From NCBI GenBank assembly GCA_002342685.1, contig DDQN01000092.1:46128-110127 (forward strand): a stretch of 64,000 bases of DNA, given 5' to 3'. The DNA is from Vibrio sp. UBA2441. GTDB taxonomy: Bacteria; Pseudomonadota; Gammaproteobacteria; Enterobacterales; Vibrionaceae. Shown here piece after piece: positions 1 through 7,847 of the stretch. The translations under genes were made by a program, and so were the position numbers. The notes under the pieces are model-generated. The model did no database searches. It worked only from the letters and a program-made list of their open reading frames with translations, and had not been told where the DNA came from. Each line of letters begins with the position of its first letter. The first letter of the stretch is position 1.

Positions 1-2964
1 TAAAATTGTCGTAATTGCAGCCATGCAAACCGGCCTAACCCGGCTTAATGCAGCATCTATGACAGCGAGATAAGGCTCTTTACCTGAGTGCATTTCAATT
101 TCAATCTGATCGAGTAAAACAATCCCATTTTTCAATAACATACCTGAAAGACTCAAAAAGCCCAGCAGCGCCATAAAACCAAACGGTGTATCTAACAATA
201 AAAGCCCTGATGCAACGCCTATAACCGCCAACGGCACAGTAAACCAAACAATTAACGGCTCTTTCACAGAGTTAAACAAGAAGATAGTAACCAAGAACAT
301 AAATAGATACCCAAGAGGCATTGTGCTAAATAGCGAGGCTTGGGCATCTCCTGAGGATTCATATTCCCCTCCCCACTCCAAAGCATAACCGGGAGGCATT
401 TCAATCGAATCGATTAGTGGCATTAAGCGCTTTTGTAGTGTAGATGCAGTTTCTTCGCCCAGCAGGTCAGGGTCAGCCATTACAGTAAGCATTCGCTTTC
501 GGTTTTTGCGAACAATCAACGGATCTTCCCAGCGAAGGTCGTAGCCCAGAGTCACCTGCTGCAAAGGAATATAATCACCTACCGTCGGGCTCCATATCCT
601 CATGCTATCTATATTACTAATATTGGTTCGTTCATTTTCAGGCAAGCGAGACACTATCGGCATTAATGTCGTACCGTCCCGATAAACCCCAATGGTTTTT
701 CCCGAAAATGACATACTTAGAAAATCATCAATATCAGATTTTGTTACACCATAGCGACGGGCCTGACTTTCATTGAATGTTGGTTCAATGACTTTGGTTC
801 TTTCTCGCCAGTCATGACGAATATTTGTTGCGCCCGGGTCTGCATACATAATATCCATAACCTGGCTTGCAATTCCACGCAAAATAGTTGGGTCTGATCC
901 AACAATACGCGCTTCAATTTTTGCTCCACCACCTGGCCCCAGCTCTATTTTTTTCAACTTGTAGTTAATCTCAGGGTAATCACTTTTCAGATAGGCTCTG
1001 AAATCCGTCATCAAATCATTCATCACTTCTGGTGATTTAACACGTACCGCGATTTCGCCATAGGCTGCATAACTTTTCTCTGGTGCATAGGTCAGCATAA
1101 AACGTTGCAATCCTCGCCCAGCTGTTGTGGTAATGTGCTCAATACCATCTTGTTCAGCAAGCCATGCCTCCAGGGATTTCAACTTTGAGTTGGTAGCGCG
1201 AATATCTGTTCCTTCCGGCATCCATATATCAACCATAAACAACGGAGTAGTCGATGAAGGAAAAAAGGATTGTTTAACCTGAGTGAAACCAACCAAGCTA
1301 ATGGCTAACATAACAACCAAAGTCACAACGGTTAGCCAAGCTCTATGCATGCAAAATTCTAGAAAGCGCTTATAAACAACGAAAATCATGCCGTTATACG
1401 GGTTACCAGCGTCAGCCAATTCATTATCCGCTTCTGGTTCTTTAAAAAACAGATGTGCGAAAAATGGTGTCAATGATATCGCAGTAAACCAACTCAGCAT
1501 TAGAGAAATAAGGAGAACCGTAAATAACGTGCCGCAATATTCCCCCGTAGCATCATCAGACAAACCTATCGGAGCAAAAGCGGTAACCGCAATCACCGTA
1601 GCTCCAAGTAATGGCCATTTTGTCTGAGTCACTATATCAGTAGCGGCTTGTAGCCTCGTTCGTCCCTTTTGGGTTCCAATTAAAATTCCTTCGACAACGA
1701 CAATGGCATTATCTACCAGCATGCCCAGCGCAATAACCAGGGCCCCAAGAGATATTCGTTGTAGCTCTATCCCCAAATACTGCATAAAGATAAACGTGCC
1801 AAGAACGGTTAATAACAAAATTAAACCGATCAACAAGCCTGAACGTAAACCCATAAAGAATAATAAAACAATAATAACAATGGCAACCGCCTGGCCAAGG
1901 CTCACCACAAAACCACTGACTGACTTATCAACTTCCTTTGGCTGGCTATATATTTCAGAAATATCAATACCGACGGGTTGTTGGTATTTGAGTTCAGCTA
2001 AGCGTCGATCAAACCGTTTCCCTACTTCTACAACATTGATTCCGGAGCTAAACGAAACACCTAAGTTTAAGGCAAGTTGTCCATTGAAATTGATTATGTT
2101 TGAAGGAACCTCAACATAACCCCGTTTTATTTGAGCCACATCCTTTAGGAAAATTAAACCTTGAGCACCACCTTCAGTTAGTATCAAATCACCCAATTGT
2201 TCTACATCTTCAAACTCCCCTGTCGGATGGATTCGAAGATACTCATCCCCAATCTTAACGGCTCCAGCATCTGACACTACATTTTGGGTGGCTAGAAGGT
2301 TGAACATACTATTTGGTGAGAGTCCGAGTGAACTTAGCTTTTTCATTGATATTTCAATGAAAACTTGTTCTTGCTGTTCTCCAGAAACACTTACCTTTCC
2401 TACACCCTCAATAAGCTCCAGCTCGCGGCGTAAATAATCCACATAATCAAGCAGCTCTTTGTAGGAGTATCCTTCACCCGATACGGCCAGCAAAATTCCA
2501 AAGACATCACCAAAATCATCAACAACCGATGGTGTATTTACCCCTGGAGGTAATTGCGGTGCTAAATCATTCACTTTTCTCCTAAGTTCATCCCATATCT
2601 GCGGAAGGTCATCTGGACCATAATTGTTTTTCATTGTCACTGTTATCTGAGACAACCCTCTACTCGATATCGAATTAACTTCATCGACATAGATCAATTG
2701 CTGAACCGCTTTTTCTATTGGATAGGTAACCTCTTCTTCAACCTGAACTGGTGTGGCTCCCGGGTAGCTAGTAACAACCAATGCATCTTTGATGGTAAAG
2801 GCAGGGTCCTCTAAGCGCCCCAATTCAAAAAATGCCGATGCGCCTCCTATCAAAAAAATCAGAGAAAGCATCCAACTAATAACGCGATTCTTTATAAAAT
2901 AAGCTGCGATCCCTGTCTCTTCAGTAGTAGCCGTATCTAATTTATTATTTATCTGCTCACTCAT
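1..2964 (-). CDS. vexK: RND efflux pump, inner-membrane transporter (C-terminus outside window)
   Basis: Proton-driven inner-membrane transporter of the HAE-1 RND family, expected to export toxic compounds with periplasmic adaptors and an outer-membrane channel. The frame is open over 988 codons from ATG at 2964 to base 1; family members are about 1020-1040 residues, so roughly 40 are missing. The N-terminal cytoplasmic segment leads into a hydrophobic helix and a periplasmic start containing SYPGATPVQVEEEV. The TM4 motif GMLVDNAIVVVE lies near 1690-1730, with Asn where AcrB-type pumps have the second Asp of the DD pair. The last visible residues (SRVRPVCMAAITTIL) match the conserved region before the final helices. 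Its ATG overlaps the stop of the upstream adaptor gene (ATGA), so the genes are translationally coupled. Pump plus two adaptors next to psp matches V. cholerae vexIJK and V. parahaemolyticus vmeGHI from memory. The symbol is by analogy; substrates are not shown. Confidence 0.88.
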   Translation of the reverse strand, partial: MSEQINNKLDTATTEETGIAAYFIKNRVISWMLSLIFLIGGASAFFELGRLEDPAFTIKDALVVTSYPGATPVQVEEEVTYPIEKAVQQLIYVDEVNSISSRGLSQITVTMKNNYGPDDLPQIWDELRRKVNDLAPQLPPGVNTPSVVDDFGDVFGILLAVSGEGYSYKELLDYVDYLRRELELIEGVGKVSVSGEQQEQVFIEISMKKLSSLGLSPNSMFNLLATQNVVSDAGAVKIGDEYLRIHPTGEFEDVEQLGDLILTEGGAQGLIFLKDVAQIKRGYVEVPSNIINFNGQLALNLGVSFSSGINVVEVGKRFDRRLAELKYQQPVGIDISEIYSQPKEVDKSVSGFVVSLGQAVAIVIIVLLFFMGLRSGLLIGLILLLTVLGTFIFMQYLGIELQRISLGALVIALGMLVDNAIVVVEGILIGTQKGRTRLQAATDIVTQTKWPLLGATVIAVTAFAPIGLSDDATGEYCGTLFTVLLISLMLSWFTAISLTPFFAHLFFKEPEADNELADAGNPYNGMIFVVYKRFLEFCMHRAWLTVVTLVVMLAISLVGFTQVKQSFFPSSTTPLFMVDIWMPEGTDIRATNSKLKSLEAWLAEQDGIEHITTTAGRGLQRFMLTYAPEKSYAAYGEIAVRVKSPEVMNDLMTDFRAYLKSDYPEINYKLKKIELGPGGGAKIEARIVGSDPTILRGIASQVMDIMYADPGATNIRHDWRERTKVIEPTFNESQARRYGVTKSDIDDFLSMSFSGKTIGVYRDGTTLMPIVSRLPENERTNISNIDSMRIWSPTVGDYIPLQQVTLGYDLRWEDPLIVRKNRKRMLTVMADPDLLGEETASTLQKRLMPLIDSIEMPPGYALEWGGEYESSGDAQASLFSTMPLGYLFMFLVTIFLFNSVKEPLIVWFTVPLAVIGVASGLLLLDTPFGFMALLGFLSLSGMLLKNGIVLLDQIEIEMHSGKEPYLAVIDAALSRVRPVCMAAITTIL

Positions 2965-4067
2965 TTTACTGACTCCTGATCTGACATAGGTGACGTGATG
3001 AGCTCTACTTTTACCCCATCTCTTAATCTGGAGATTCCAGCAATAACTACTTTATCGCCTTTATCTAGCCCTTCAACGACCTGAATATGCTTATAGCTAA
3101 ATTTTCTTGTTATAACTTTCGCTTTCCTTACCGAATTATCGTCATTGACCAACCAAACGTATTTATTTTCTCTATCTAAACTAACCCCATCAGGATTAAA
3201 TATGGCTTCTACGGGTACCGTGATCGTTAGAGATGCTGAGTCCAAAGCACCCACCCCACCTTCTATGGGCGCAACATCAACAGCCATTCCATCCAAAATT
3301 ATCTGGTCTTCAGGCATTGGCATTGTCAATGTCACTGTATAGGTTGCGCTCTCTTGATCTTGCTCTGTGGTATATTCCTTCAAAGAAGCCCGGTAAATTT
3401 CACCATTCTTAACCCGTACATCAGCCTGAACATTCTGGAACTCAAATTCGCTAGGTACAGTGGTAAAAAGTTGGTCGGGGACCTGAACAACAATATCGAC
3501 TGCTGTCGGATTATGTAAGTTAACAACCTGCTGGCCTGGCTGAATATTTTCAAATTGATCAACATTAACTCTGGAAATAATGCCATCATACGGTGCCCGT
3601 AATTGGGTAAACGACAACCTCAGTTTAGCAAGGTCCAATTCAGATTTAGCAATCATCCTTTTAGCCGCTAGTTCATCAAACTGTGATTGAGCCAGCATGC
3701 CTTTTTTCACTAGCGGTTCTGAACGTCGATATTGACTATTGGCGACAGTGTAAGAAGCTGTTGCATTATCGACATCTAAATTGAAATCCGTAGGATCGAT
3801 TAAGGCAATAACGCTTCCTTTTGTGACCCTGTCACCCTCCTTGACGTTAAGTTCACTAACTTCGCCTGGAACCCGAAAACTGAGTCTGGATCGATCTGCT
3901 GCATGTGCAACAGCGGGGAAATACAGCCGTCCATCCTTAAGCAAACTATCGCCAACCTGAACAACTTTTACTTTAGGTATATCAATTTGTTTTGTTGTTG
4001 CTCTATCCCCACATGCAGAAATTAAAGGAATTAGAACTAAGGCAAGTAAGCAAATGCGAATATTCAT
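2961..4067 (-). CDS. vexJ: RND efflux periplasmic adaptor lipoprotein (second of two)
   Basis: Membrane fusion (adaptor) protein of 368 residues that should bridge the RND pump and an outer-membrane channel. The N-terminus is a lipoprotein signal ending LISAC, with the lipidated Cys at residue 19. It is followed by the lipoyl/barrel-sandwich half (GEVSELNVKEGDRVTKG), an alpha-helical hairpin around residues 95-150, the second lipoyl half (LRAPYDGIISRVNVD) and C-terminal beta-barrel and membrane-proximal domains (GLDKGDKVVIAG). Its ATG overlaps the stop of the preceding adaptor by one base (TAATG), and its stop overlaps the pump start, so all three are one transcript. Presence of two different adaptors suggests a mixed adaptor ring, as in TriABC- or VexIJK-type systems; that is inference. 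Confidence 0.9.
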   Translation of the reverse strand: MNIRICLLALVLIPLISACGDRATTKQIDIPKVKVVQVGDSLLKDGRLYFPAVAHAADRSRLSFRVPGEVSELNVKEGDRVTKGSVIALIDPTDFNLDVDNATASYTVANSQYRRSEPLVKKGMLAQSQFDELAAKRMIAKSELDLAKLRLSFTQLRAPYDGIISRVNVDQFENIQPGQQVVNLHNPTAVDIVVQVPDQLFTTVPSEFEFQNVQADVRVKNGEIYRASLKEYTTEQDQESATYTVTLTMPMPEDQIILDGMAVDVAPIEGGVGALDSASLTITVPVEAIFNPDGVSLDRENKYVWLVNDDNSVRKAKVITRKFSYKHIQVVEGLDKGDKVVIAGISRLRDGVKVELITSPMSDQESVK

Positions 4068-5101
4068 TATAATCCCCTCTCTTTAACCCATTCACGAACC
4101 TTCATGCCAGCCTGAATACCTGCCACACCAGAAACAACTATTCGATCCCCATTCATTAAGCCCGATAAAACCTCACCATCACTTCCTATAGAAACAGCAA
4201 CTTTTTCAGTAATACCTTGCTTATCGACTCGCCACACATACTGACTATTTTCTTCGATAAATAACGCACTGTCTGCGATTGTATTTACCCCTCCGCTAGG
4301 TACTGATAATTGAATCTGACCCGACATTCCCGGAAGAATACCAACGTCTTTTGGCCGATTCATAATCATCGTCGTTTTGTAGCTTCCTGTTTTTGGGTCG
4401 GCCTCAGTATCAAGCTCTTGAAATTGTAATGGAAAAGACTTTTCAGGAAAGGAGTCGAAAATTATTGAAGCTTGTGCACTATCCGTTTTTTCAAAGCGAC
4501 GAAGTAAGTAATCAGGCATCTGAAATACTACTTTAATTACCTCAGTCGTCTGGATATTCATCACTGGGTAATTCACGTTGATAAATTCATAGTTTTCAGC
4601 ATTTACTATAGATACTGTACCATTATATGGTGCAACTAGACGTGTATAACTCAAATTGGCAGATGCTTGCTCCAACAAGGCTTTTGCGGAATTATAATTT
4701 GCCTGAGCCTTATCAAAATCTTGCTCTGATACAACCTTATCTTTACGTAACTTGCTCATGCGCTTGTATTGAACATTTGCTAGTTGAAAATTCGCTCTTG
4801 CCTGTTGCTTCAATAAACCAAATTCATCGGGATTTAACTCAGCAAGTACATCACCCTGCTTAACCATTTCACCAGCACTAACATTCAGCTTATTAAGCTG
4901 ACCAGAAACACGAAATGCCAGCACAGCTTTGTTGCCTGCATCGGCGAGAGCAGGAAATGTTCGTACCAAATCACGGTGCCCAACAGAGACCGTTACAAGT
5001 TTGGCGGGACGTGATTCAGGTTCGGCAACAGGAGGTTCTTCACGGCTACAGCCGCCAAGAAAGACGACTGCAGACATAAACAGAAGTAATAGCTTAGGCA
5101 T
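4067..5101 (-). CDS. vexI: RND efflux periplasmic adaptor lipoprotein (first of two)
   Basis: First gene of the efflux operon, 344 residues, an RND adaptor paralogous to the next gene. The signal peptide ends FLGGC, with the lipidated Cys at residue 18. The usual order of adaptor domains is visible: lipoyl half (LNVSAGEMVKQGDVLAEL), coiled-coil hairpin, second lipoyl half (RLVAPYNGTVSIVNAEN), then beta-barrel and membrane-proximal parts (GLMNGDRIVVSGVAGI). The start at 5101 puts a typical lipoprotein signal at the N-terminus. No TetR or other local regulator lies in the 133 bases upstream before pspC, so any dedicated regulator must be elsewhere. No outer-membrane channel gene is in the window; a TolC encoded elsewhere is the likely partner. 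Confidence 0.88.
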   Translation of the reverse strand: MPKLLLLFMSAVVFLGGCSREEPPVAEPESRPAKLVTVSVGHRDLVRTFPALADAGNKAVLAFRVSGQLNKLNVSAGEMVKQGDVLAELNPDEFGLLKQQARANFQLANVQYKRMSKLRKDKVVSEQDFDKAQANYNSAKALLEQASANLSYTRLVAPYNGTVSIVNAENYEFINVNYPVMNIQTTEVIKVVFQMPDYLLRRFEKTDSAQASIIFDSFPEKSFPLQFQELDTEADPKTGSYKTTMIMNRPKDVGILPGMSGQIQLSVPSGGVNTIADSALFIEENSQYVWRVDKQGITEKVAVSIGSDGEVLSGLMNGDRIVVSGVAGIQAGMKVREWVKERGL

Positions 5102-5234
5102 TTCTAATCATCCATATTAAATCGTTATCTAAACAACATAGATGATTAACAGAATAGATGCCAGTTAAGGTTTTGTTTAATCTACAAATTCATAACCATG
5201 ATCTGGTTATCAACCTGACATCTGTTTTTGATAA

Positions 5235-5624
5235 TTAGAGTTTATTAAATTCTCGATTTATTTTAAAAGTATCAGACGTAACGTATGCTTCTACTGCCCG
5301 CACTTGTTTTTCAACGTTTGCCAAATCTGATTCAATATTACATAAGAGATTTTCTGGTGTTTGACCCGATTGCCATGGCCTGTTTTTTATCGTGTGATCT
5401 TGCTTCGCTTTGAGATTCTCCTGGTAATCATACGGCTGCTTTTCGAGCATCAAAGTAAATGCAACATACGCCAGCATAACAAGAAAACTGCCTCCAAGAA
5501 GCGCCGCTGAAACCACCAGTATTCGAACTAACCATATCTCAGCACCAAAGTAATTGGCTATCCCGGCGCAAACGCCAGTCAATTTCCCATTTACCGGATC
5601 ACGATATAGCTGCCTATCTCTCAT
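5235..5624 (-). CDS. pspC: Phage shock protein C, membrane regulator
   Basis: PspC of 129 residues. It is an inner-membrane protein that, with PspB, senses envelope damage and recruits PspA away from PspF. The PspC domain is clear: LYRDPVNGKLTGVCAGIANYFG near residues 5-28, then LVRILVVSAALLGGSFLVMLAYVAFTLML as the membrane helix (about 32-60). The C-terminal soluble tail is polar with a predicted helix (ENLLCNIESDLANVEKQVRAVEAYV). The start overlaps the end of pspB by 11 bases, indicating coupling. No pspD or pspE follows; the next gene downstream is the efflux adaptor. E. coli PspC is about 119 residues, so the length fits. Confidence 0.92.
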   Translation of the reverse strand: MRDRQLYRDPVNGKLTGVCAGIANYFGAEIWLVRILVVSAALLGGSFLVMLAYVAFTLMLEKQPYDYQENLKAKQDHTIKNRPWQSGQTPENLLCNIESDLANVEKQVRAVEAYVTSDTFKINREFNKL

Positions 5625-5850
5625 AGTTGTCTCTCCAGCTTGGTGACTCTGAGTCCAGAATCCTTTCTAGTGTGACAATACGTTGCTGCAATGATTCTGC
5701 TTTCCCAGAAAGCGATTGCAGTTTCTCATAATCGTCAGTGGTTAAACCATGCTCTGACTTTTTCTTACTACGATAGTGAAGAAATAACCAAAGCGGCGCG
5801 ACGAAAATTAAAAATACAATTATTGGTCCCGTAATCAATGCCGCTGTCAT
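5614..5850 (-). CDS. pspB: Phage shock protein B, membrane regulator
   Basis: PspB, 78 residues, partner of PspC in the inner membrane. The N-terminal hydrophobic helix (residues about 3-25, ALITGPIIVFLIFVAPLWLFLHY) is followed by a basic stretch (RSKKKSEHGL) and a coiled-coil segment (LQSLSGKAESLQQRIVTLERILD) as in the family. It lies 22 bases downstream of pspA and overlaps pspC, forming pspABC in the canonical order. Transcription should come from the sigma-54 promoter in front of pspA. Confidence 0.93.
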   Translation of the reverse strand: MTAALITGPIIVFLIFVAPLWLFLHYRSKKKSEHGLTTDDYEKLQSLSGKAESLQQRIVTLERILDSESPSWRDNYER

Positions 5851-5872
5851 AGAAATACCTCTACCTTATTTA

Positions 5873-6541
5873 TTATTTATCATTTTTCATTTGCTGTTTC
5901 AGTTTCTCTAACTCTAACTCTATCTCATCCTGAGCTTTCAACTCAGCAAACTCTTGATCCAGAGACTTACCTTTGCCGGACAATTCGTAACTATCAGCCT
6001 CAGCTTCTAACTCATCAATTTTACGCTCGTACTGTTCAAATTTCGAAAACGCTTCAGCGGTACGACTCGTATGCAAGTGCTTCTGTACATCTCTGCGGCT
6101 ACCTGCTGTTTCTCTACGAATGGTCAGGGCTTGTTGCTTGGCTCGTGTTTCGTTGATCTTGGTTTCAAGCTTGCCGATTTCACCGGTTAATTTGTCTATC
6201 GTTTCTTCAACTAACGTCTGTTCAGTATGCAAACTCTTTATGATATCTTGCAACTTCTGTTTTTCAATTAAGGCTGCACGAGCAAGATCTTCGCGTTGTT
6301 TCAATAATGCTAGTGATGCCTTTTTCTGCCAATCATCAATCTGAGTCTCAACAGACTCTACATGACGAGATAACTCTTTTTTATCCGCTAATGCCTTCGC
6401 CGAATTAGTGCGAACTTCAACTAAAGTGTCTTCCATTTCCTGAAGAATTAAACGGATCATTTTTTCTGGATCTTCCGCTTTATCAAGTAACGCACTAATA
6501 TTTGAGTTCACTATGTCTGCAAAACGAGAAAAGATGCCCAT
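5873..6541 (-). CDS. pspA: Phage shock protein A, membrane-stress effector and PspF inhibitor
   Basis: PspA/IM30 family protein of 222 residues, the usual length. It binds PspF to silence the regulon in unstressed cells. Under membrane stress it assembles on the inner membrane to preserve the proton-motive force. The start [21 protein letters not shown] is the amphipathic membrane-binding helix of the family; most of the rest is heptad-rich coiled coil (about residues 25-185), with a short charged C-terminal helix. It is first in pspABC and divergent from pspF, with a sigma-54 type element 62 bases upstream of the start. Its placement beside an RND pump operon on the same strand makes read-through possible but unproven. 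Confidence 0.96.
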   Translation of the reverse strand: MGIFSRFADIVNSNISALLDKAEDPEKMIRLILQEMEDTLVEVRTNSAKALADKKELSRHVESVETQIDDWQKKASLALLKQREDLARAALIEKQKLQDIIKSLHTEQTLVEETIDKLTGEIGKLETKINETRAKQQALTIRRETAGSRRDVQKHLHTSRTAEAFSKFEQYERKIDELEAEADSYELSGKGKSLDQEFAELKAQDEIELELEKLKQQMKNDK

Positions 6542-6602
6542 GATATAACTCCTTACTAATTTTAGTTAGATTTGCTTTTTAATGATTGATACCTTTGATA
6601 AT

Positions 6603-6617
6603 CCAATAAGCGTGCCA
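6603..6617 (-). promoter_or_regulatory. Sigma-54 (-24/-12) promoter for pspA
   Basis: Read on the minus strand this is TGGCACG, four bases, then TTGG. Consensus is TGGCACG-N4-TTGCW, so only the last -12 base differs. It sits 62 bases upstream of the pspA start, in the pspA/pspF gap, exactly where PspF-dependent promoters lie. PspF enhancer and IHF sites are expected in the adjoining AT-rich 6618-6700 but I cannot define them. Confidence 0.75.
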
Positions 6618-6674
6618 CATTTATAAACCAATAAATTCAATATGTTAAAAGAAAACAAAAAATATCACCAATCA

Positions 6675-6683
6675 TGCTATGAT
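6675..6683 (+). promoter_or_regulatory. Extended -10 promoter candidate for pspF
   Basis: TGCTATGAT fits an extended -10 (TGnTATnAT), 55 bases before the chosen pspF start. This would be a sigma-70 promoter for the regulator, divergent from the sigma-54 pspA promoter. No clear -35 is visible, which is usual for extended -10 promoters. Confidence 0.45.
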
Positions 6684-6737
6684 AAATATAACTAACAGTT
6701 GGCAAATTTAACCAGGCTATTTAAGAAAGGAATCAAA

Positions 6738-7745
6738 GTGGAACAACAAACGCTTATCGGTGAGTCCCCAGAGTTCTTATCCGTTTTAGACAAAGTATCC
6801 TGCCTTGCGCCTATTGAGCGGTCAGTGCTCATTATTGGGGAGCGAGGTACAGGCAAAGAACTCATCGCACAAAGATTACATTATCTGTCTAAACGTTGGG
6901 ATAAACCACTAGTCACACTCAATTGTTCCAGCTTGAGTGAAGGGTTAATTGATTCCGAGTTATTTGGTCACGAATCGGGCGCTTTTACTGGTTCAAAAGG
7001 AAAACACTTAGGTCGATTTGAGAGAGCAGAAAATGGAACACTATTTTTAGATGAACTGGCAACGGCACCTCTCTCTGTGCAAGAAAAACTATTGCGAGTT
7101 ATAGAGTATGGTCAATATGAAAGAGTCGGCGGGAACAAAACACTCAGCGCCAATGTACGACTAGTTTGTGCGACCAATGCTGACCTACCACAAATGGCCG
7201 AACAGGGAGAGTTCCGGGCAGACCTATTAGACCGACTCGCGTTTGATGTTATTCATATACCTCCATTAAGAAAGCGAAACGAAGATATACCTCTACTAGC
7301 AGAGCACTATGCGATAAAGATGTGTCGTGAGTTATCCTTACCATTATTTGTTGGTTTTAGCCCTTTGGCCACTGAGCAATTAGCAGAATACTCGTGGCCA
7401 GGAAATGTTCGCGAATTAAAAAACGTGGTAGAGAGAGCAATCTATCAGCATGGAAACAAAAACTATCCTATTGAGCATCTAATTCTAGACCCGTTTCTTA
7501 CGCCATGGTCAGGATCAGACAATTCCCCATCTACACTCAAAACCAAACAAGATGTTCAATTCACTTTTCCAATGGATTATAAAAATTGGCAGGAAGAATC
7601 CGACATCCTGTTACTCAACCAAGTGCTTAATGAAGCTAAACATAATAAGCGTACGGCGGCAAATTTGCTTGGACTCAGCTATCATCAACTAAGGGGCATG
7701 TTGAGAAAATACAATTTGGTTGGCCAAAATGACGACAAAGAGTAG
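6738..7745 (+). CDS. pspF: Phage shock operon transcriptional activator (sigma-54 enhancer-binding protein)
   Basis: AAA+ activator of sigma-54 RNA polymerase, 335 residues. It lacks an N-terminal receiver domain, as is typical of PspF, whose activity is held off by PspA. Visible motifs: Walker A GERGTGKE (34-41), the sigma-54-contacting GAFTG loop (81-85), Walker B LFLDEL (102-107) followed by the PspF-typical ATAP, and a C-terminal Fis-type helix-turn-helix (NKRTAANLLGLSYHQLRGML). I chose GTG at 6738, with AAGGAA just upstream, because MEQQTLIGESPEF matches the family N-terminus. An in-frame TTG at 6699 would add 13 residues. It is divergent from pspA and followed by sapA on the same strand, as in enterobacteria. 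Confidence 0.93.
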   Translation: MEQQTLIGESPEFLSVLDKVSCLAPIERSVLIIGERGTGKELIAQRLHYLSKRWDKPLVTLNCSSLSEGLIDSELFGHESGAFTGSKGKHLGRFERAENGTLFLDELATAPLSVQEKLLRVIEYGQYERVGGNKTLSANVRLVCATNADLPQMAEQGEFRADLLDRLAFDVIHIPPLRKRNEDIPLLAEHYAIKMCRELSLPLFVGFSPLATEQLAEYSWPGNVRELKNVVERAIYQHGNKNYPIEHLILDPFLTPWSGSDNSPSTLKTKQDVQFTFPMDYKNWQEESDILLLNQVLNEAKHNKRTAANLLGLSYHQLRGMLRKYNLVGQNDDKE

Positions 7746-7847
7746 CGCTATTTGCGCTATATACTTGGTCTGATTAGGTAAAAAATGGTAAATTAACCAG
7801 ATCATAAGGCTCGACGCCTGTTTTCCAAATTAACGACAGCTCTTTCT

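Noticed and set aside
1388..2119. Plus-strand open frames of 79 and 138 codons within the RND pump gene
   Set aside because: They lie wholly inside a strong minus-strand RND coding frame with recognisable family sequence and have no family features of their own.
5192..5210. Hairpin ATAACCA / TGGTTAT as terminator of pspC
   Set aside because: Only 7 bp and mostly AT, with no T-tract on the minus strand.
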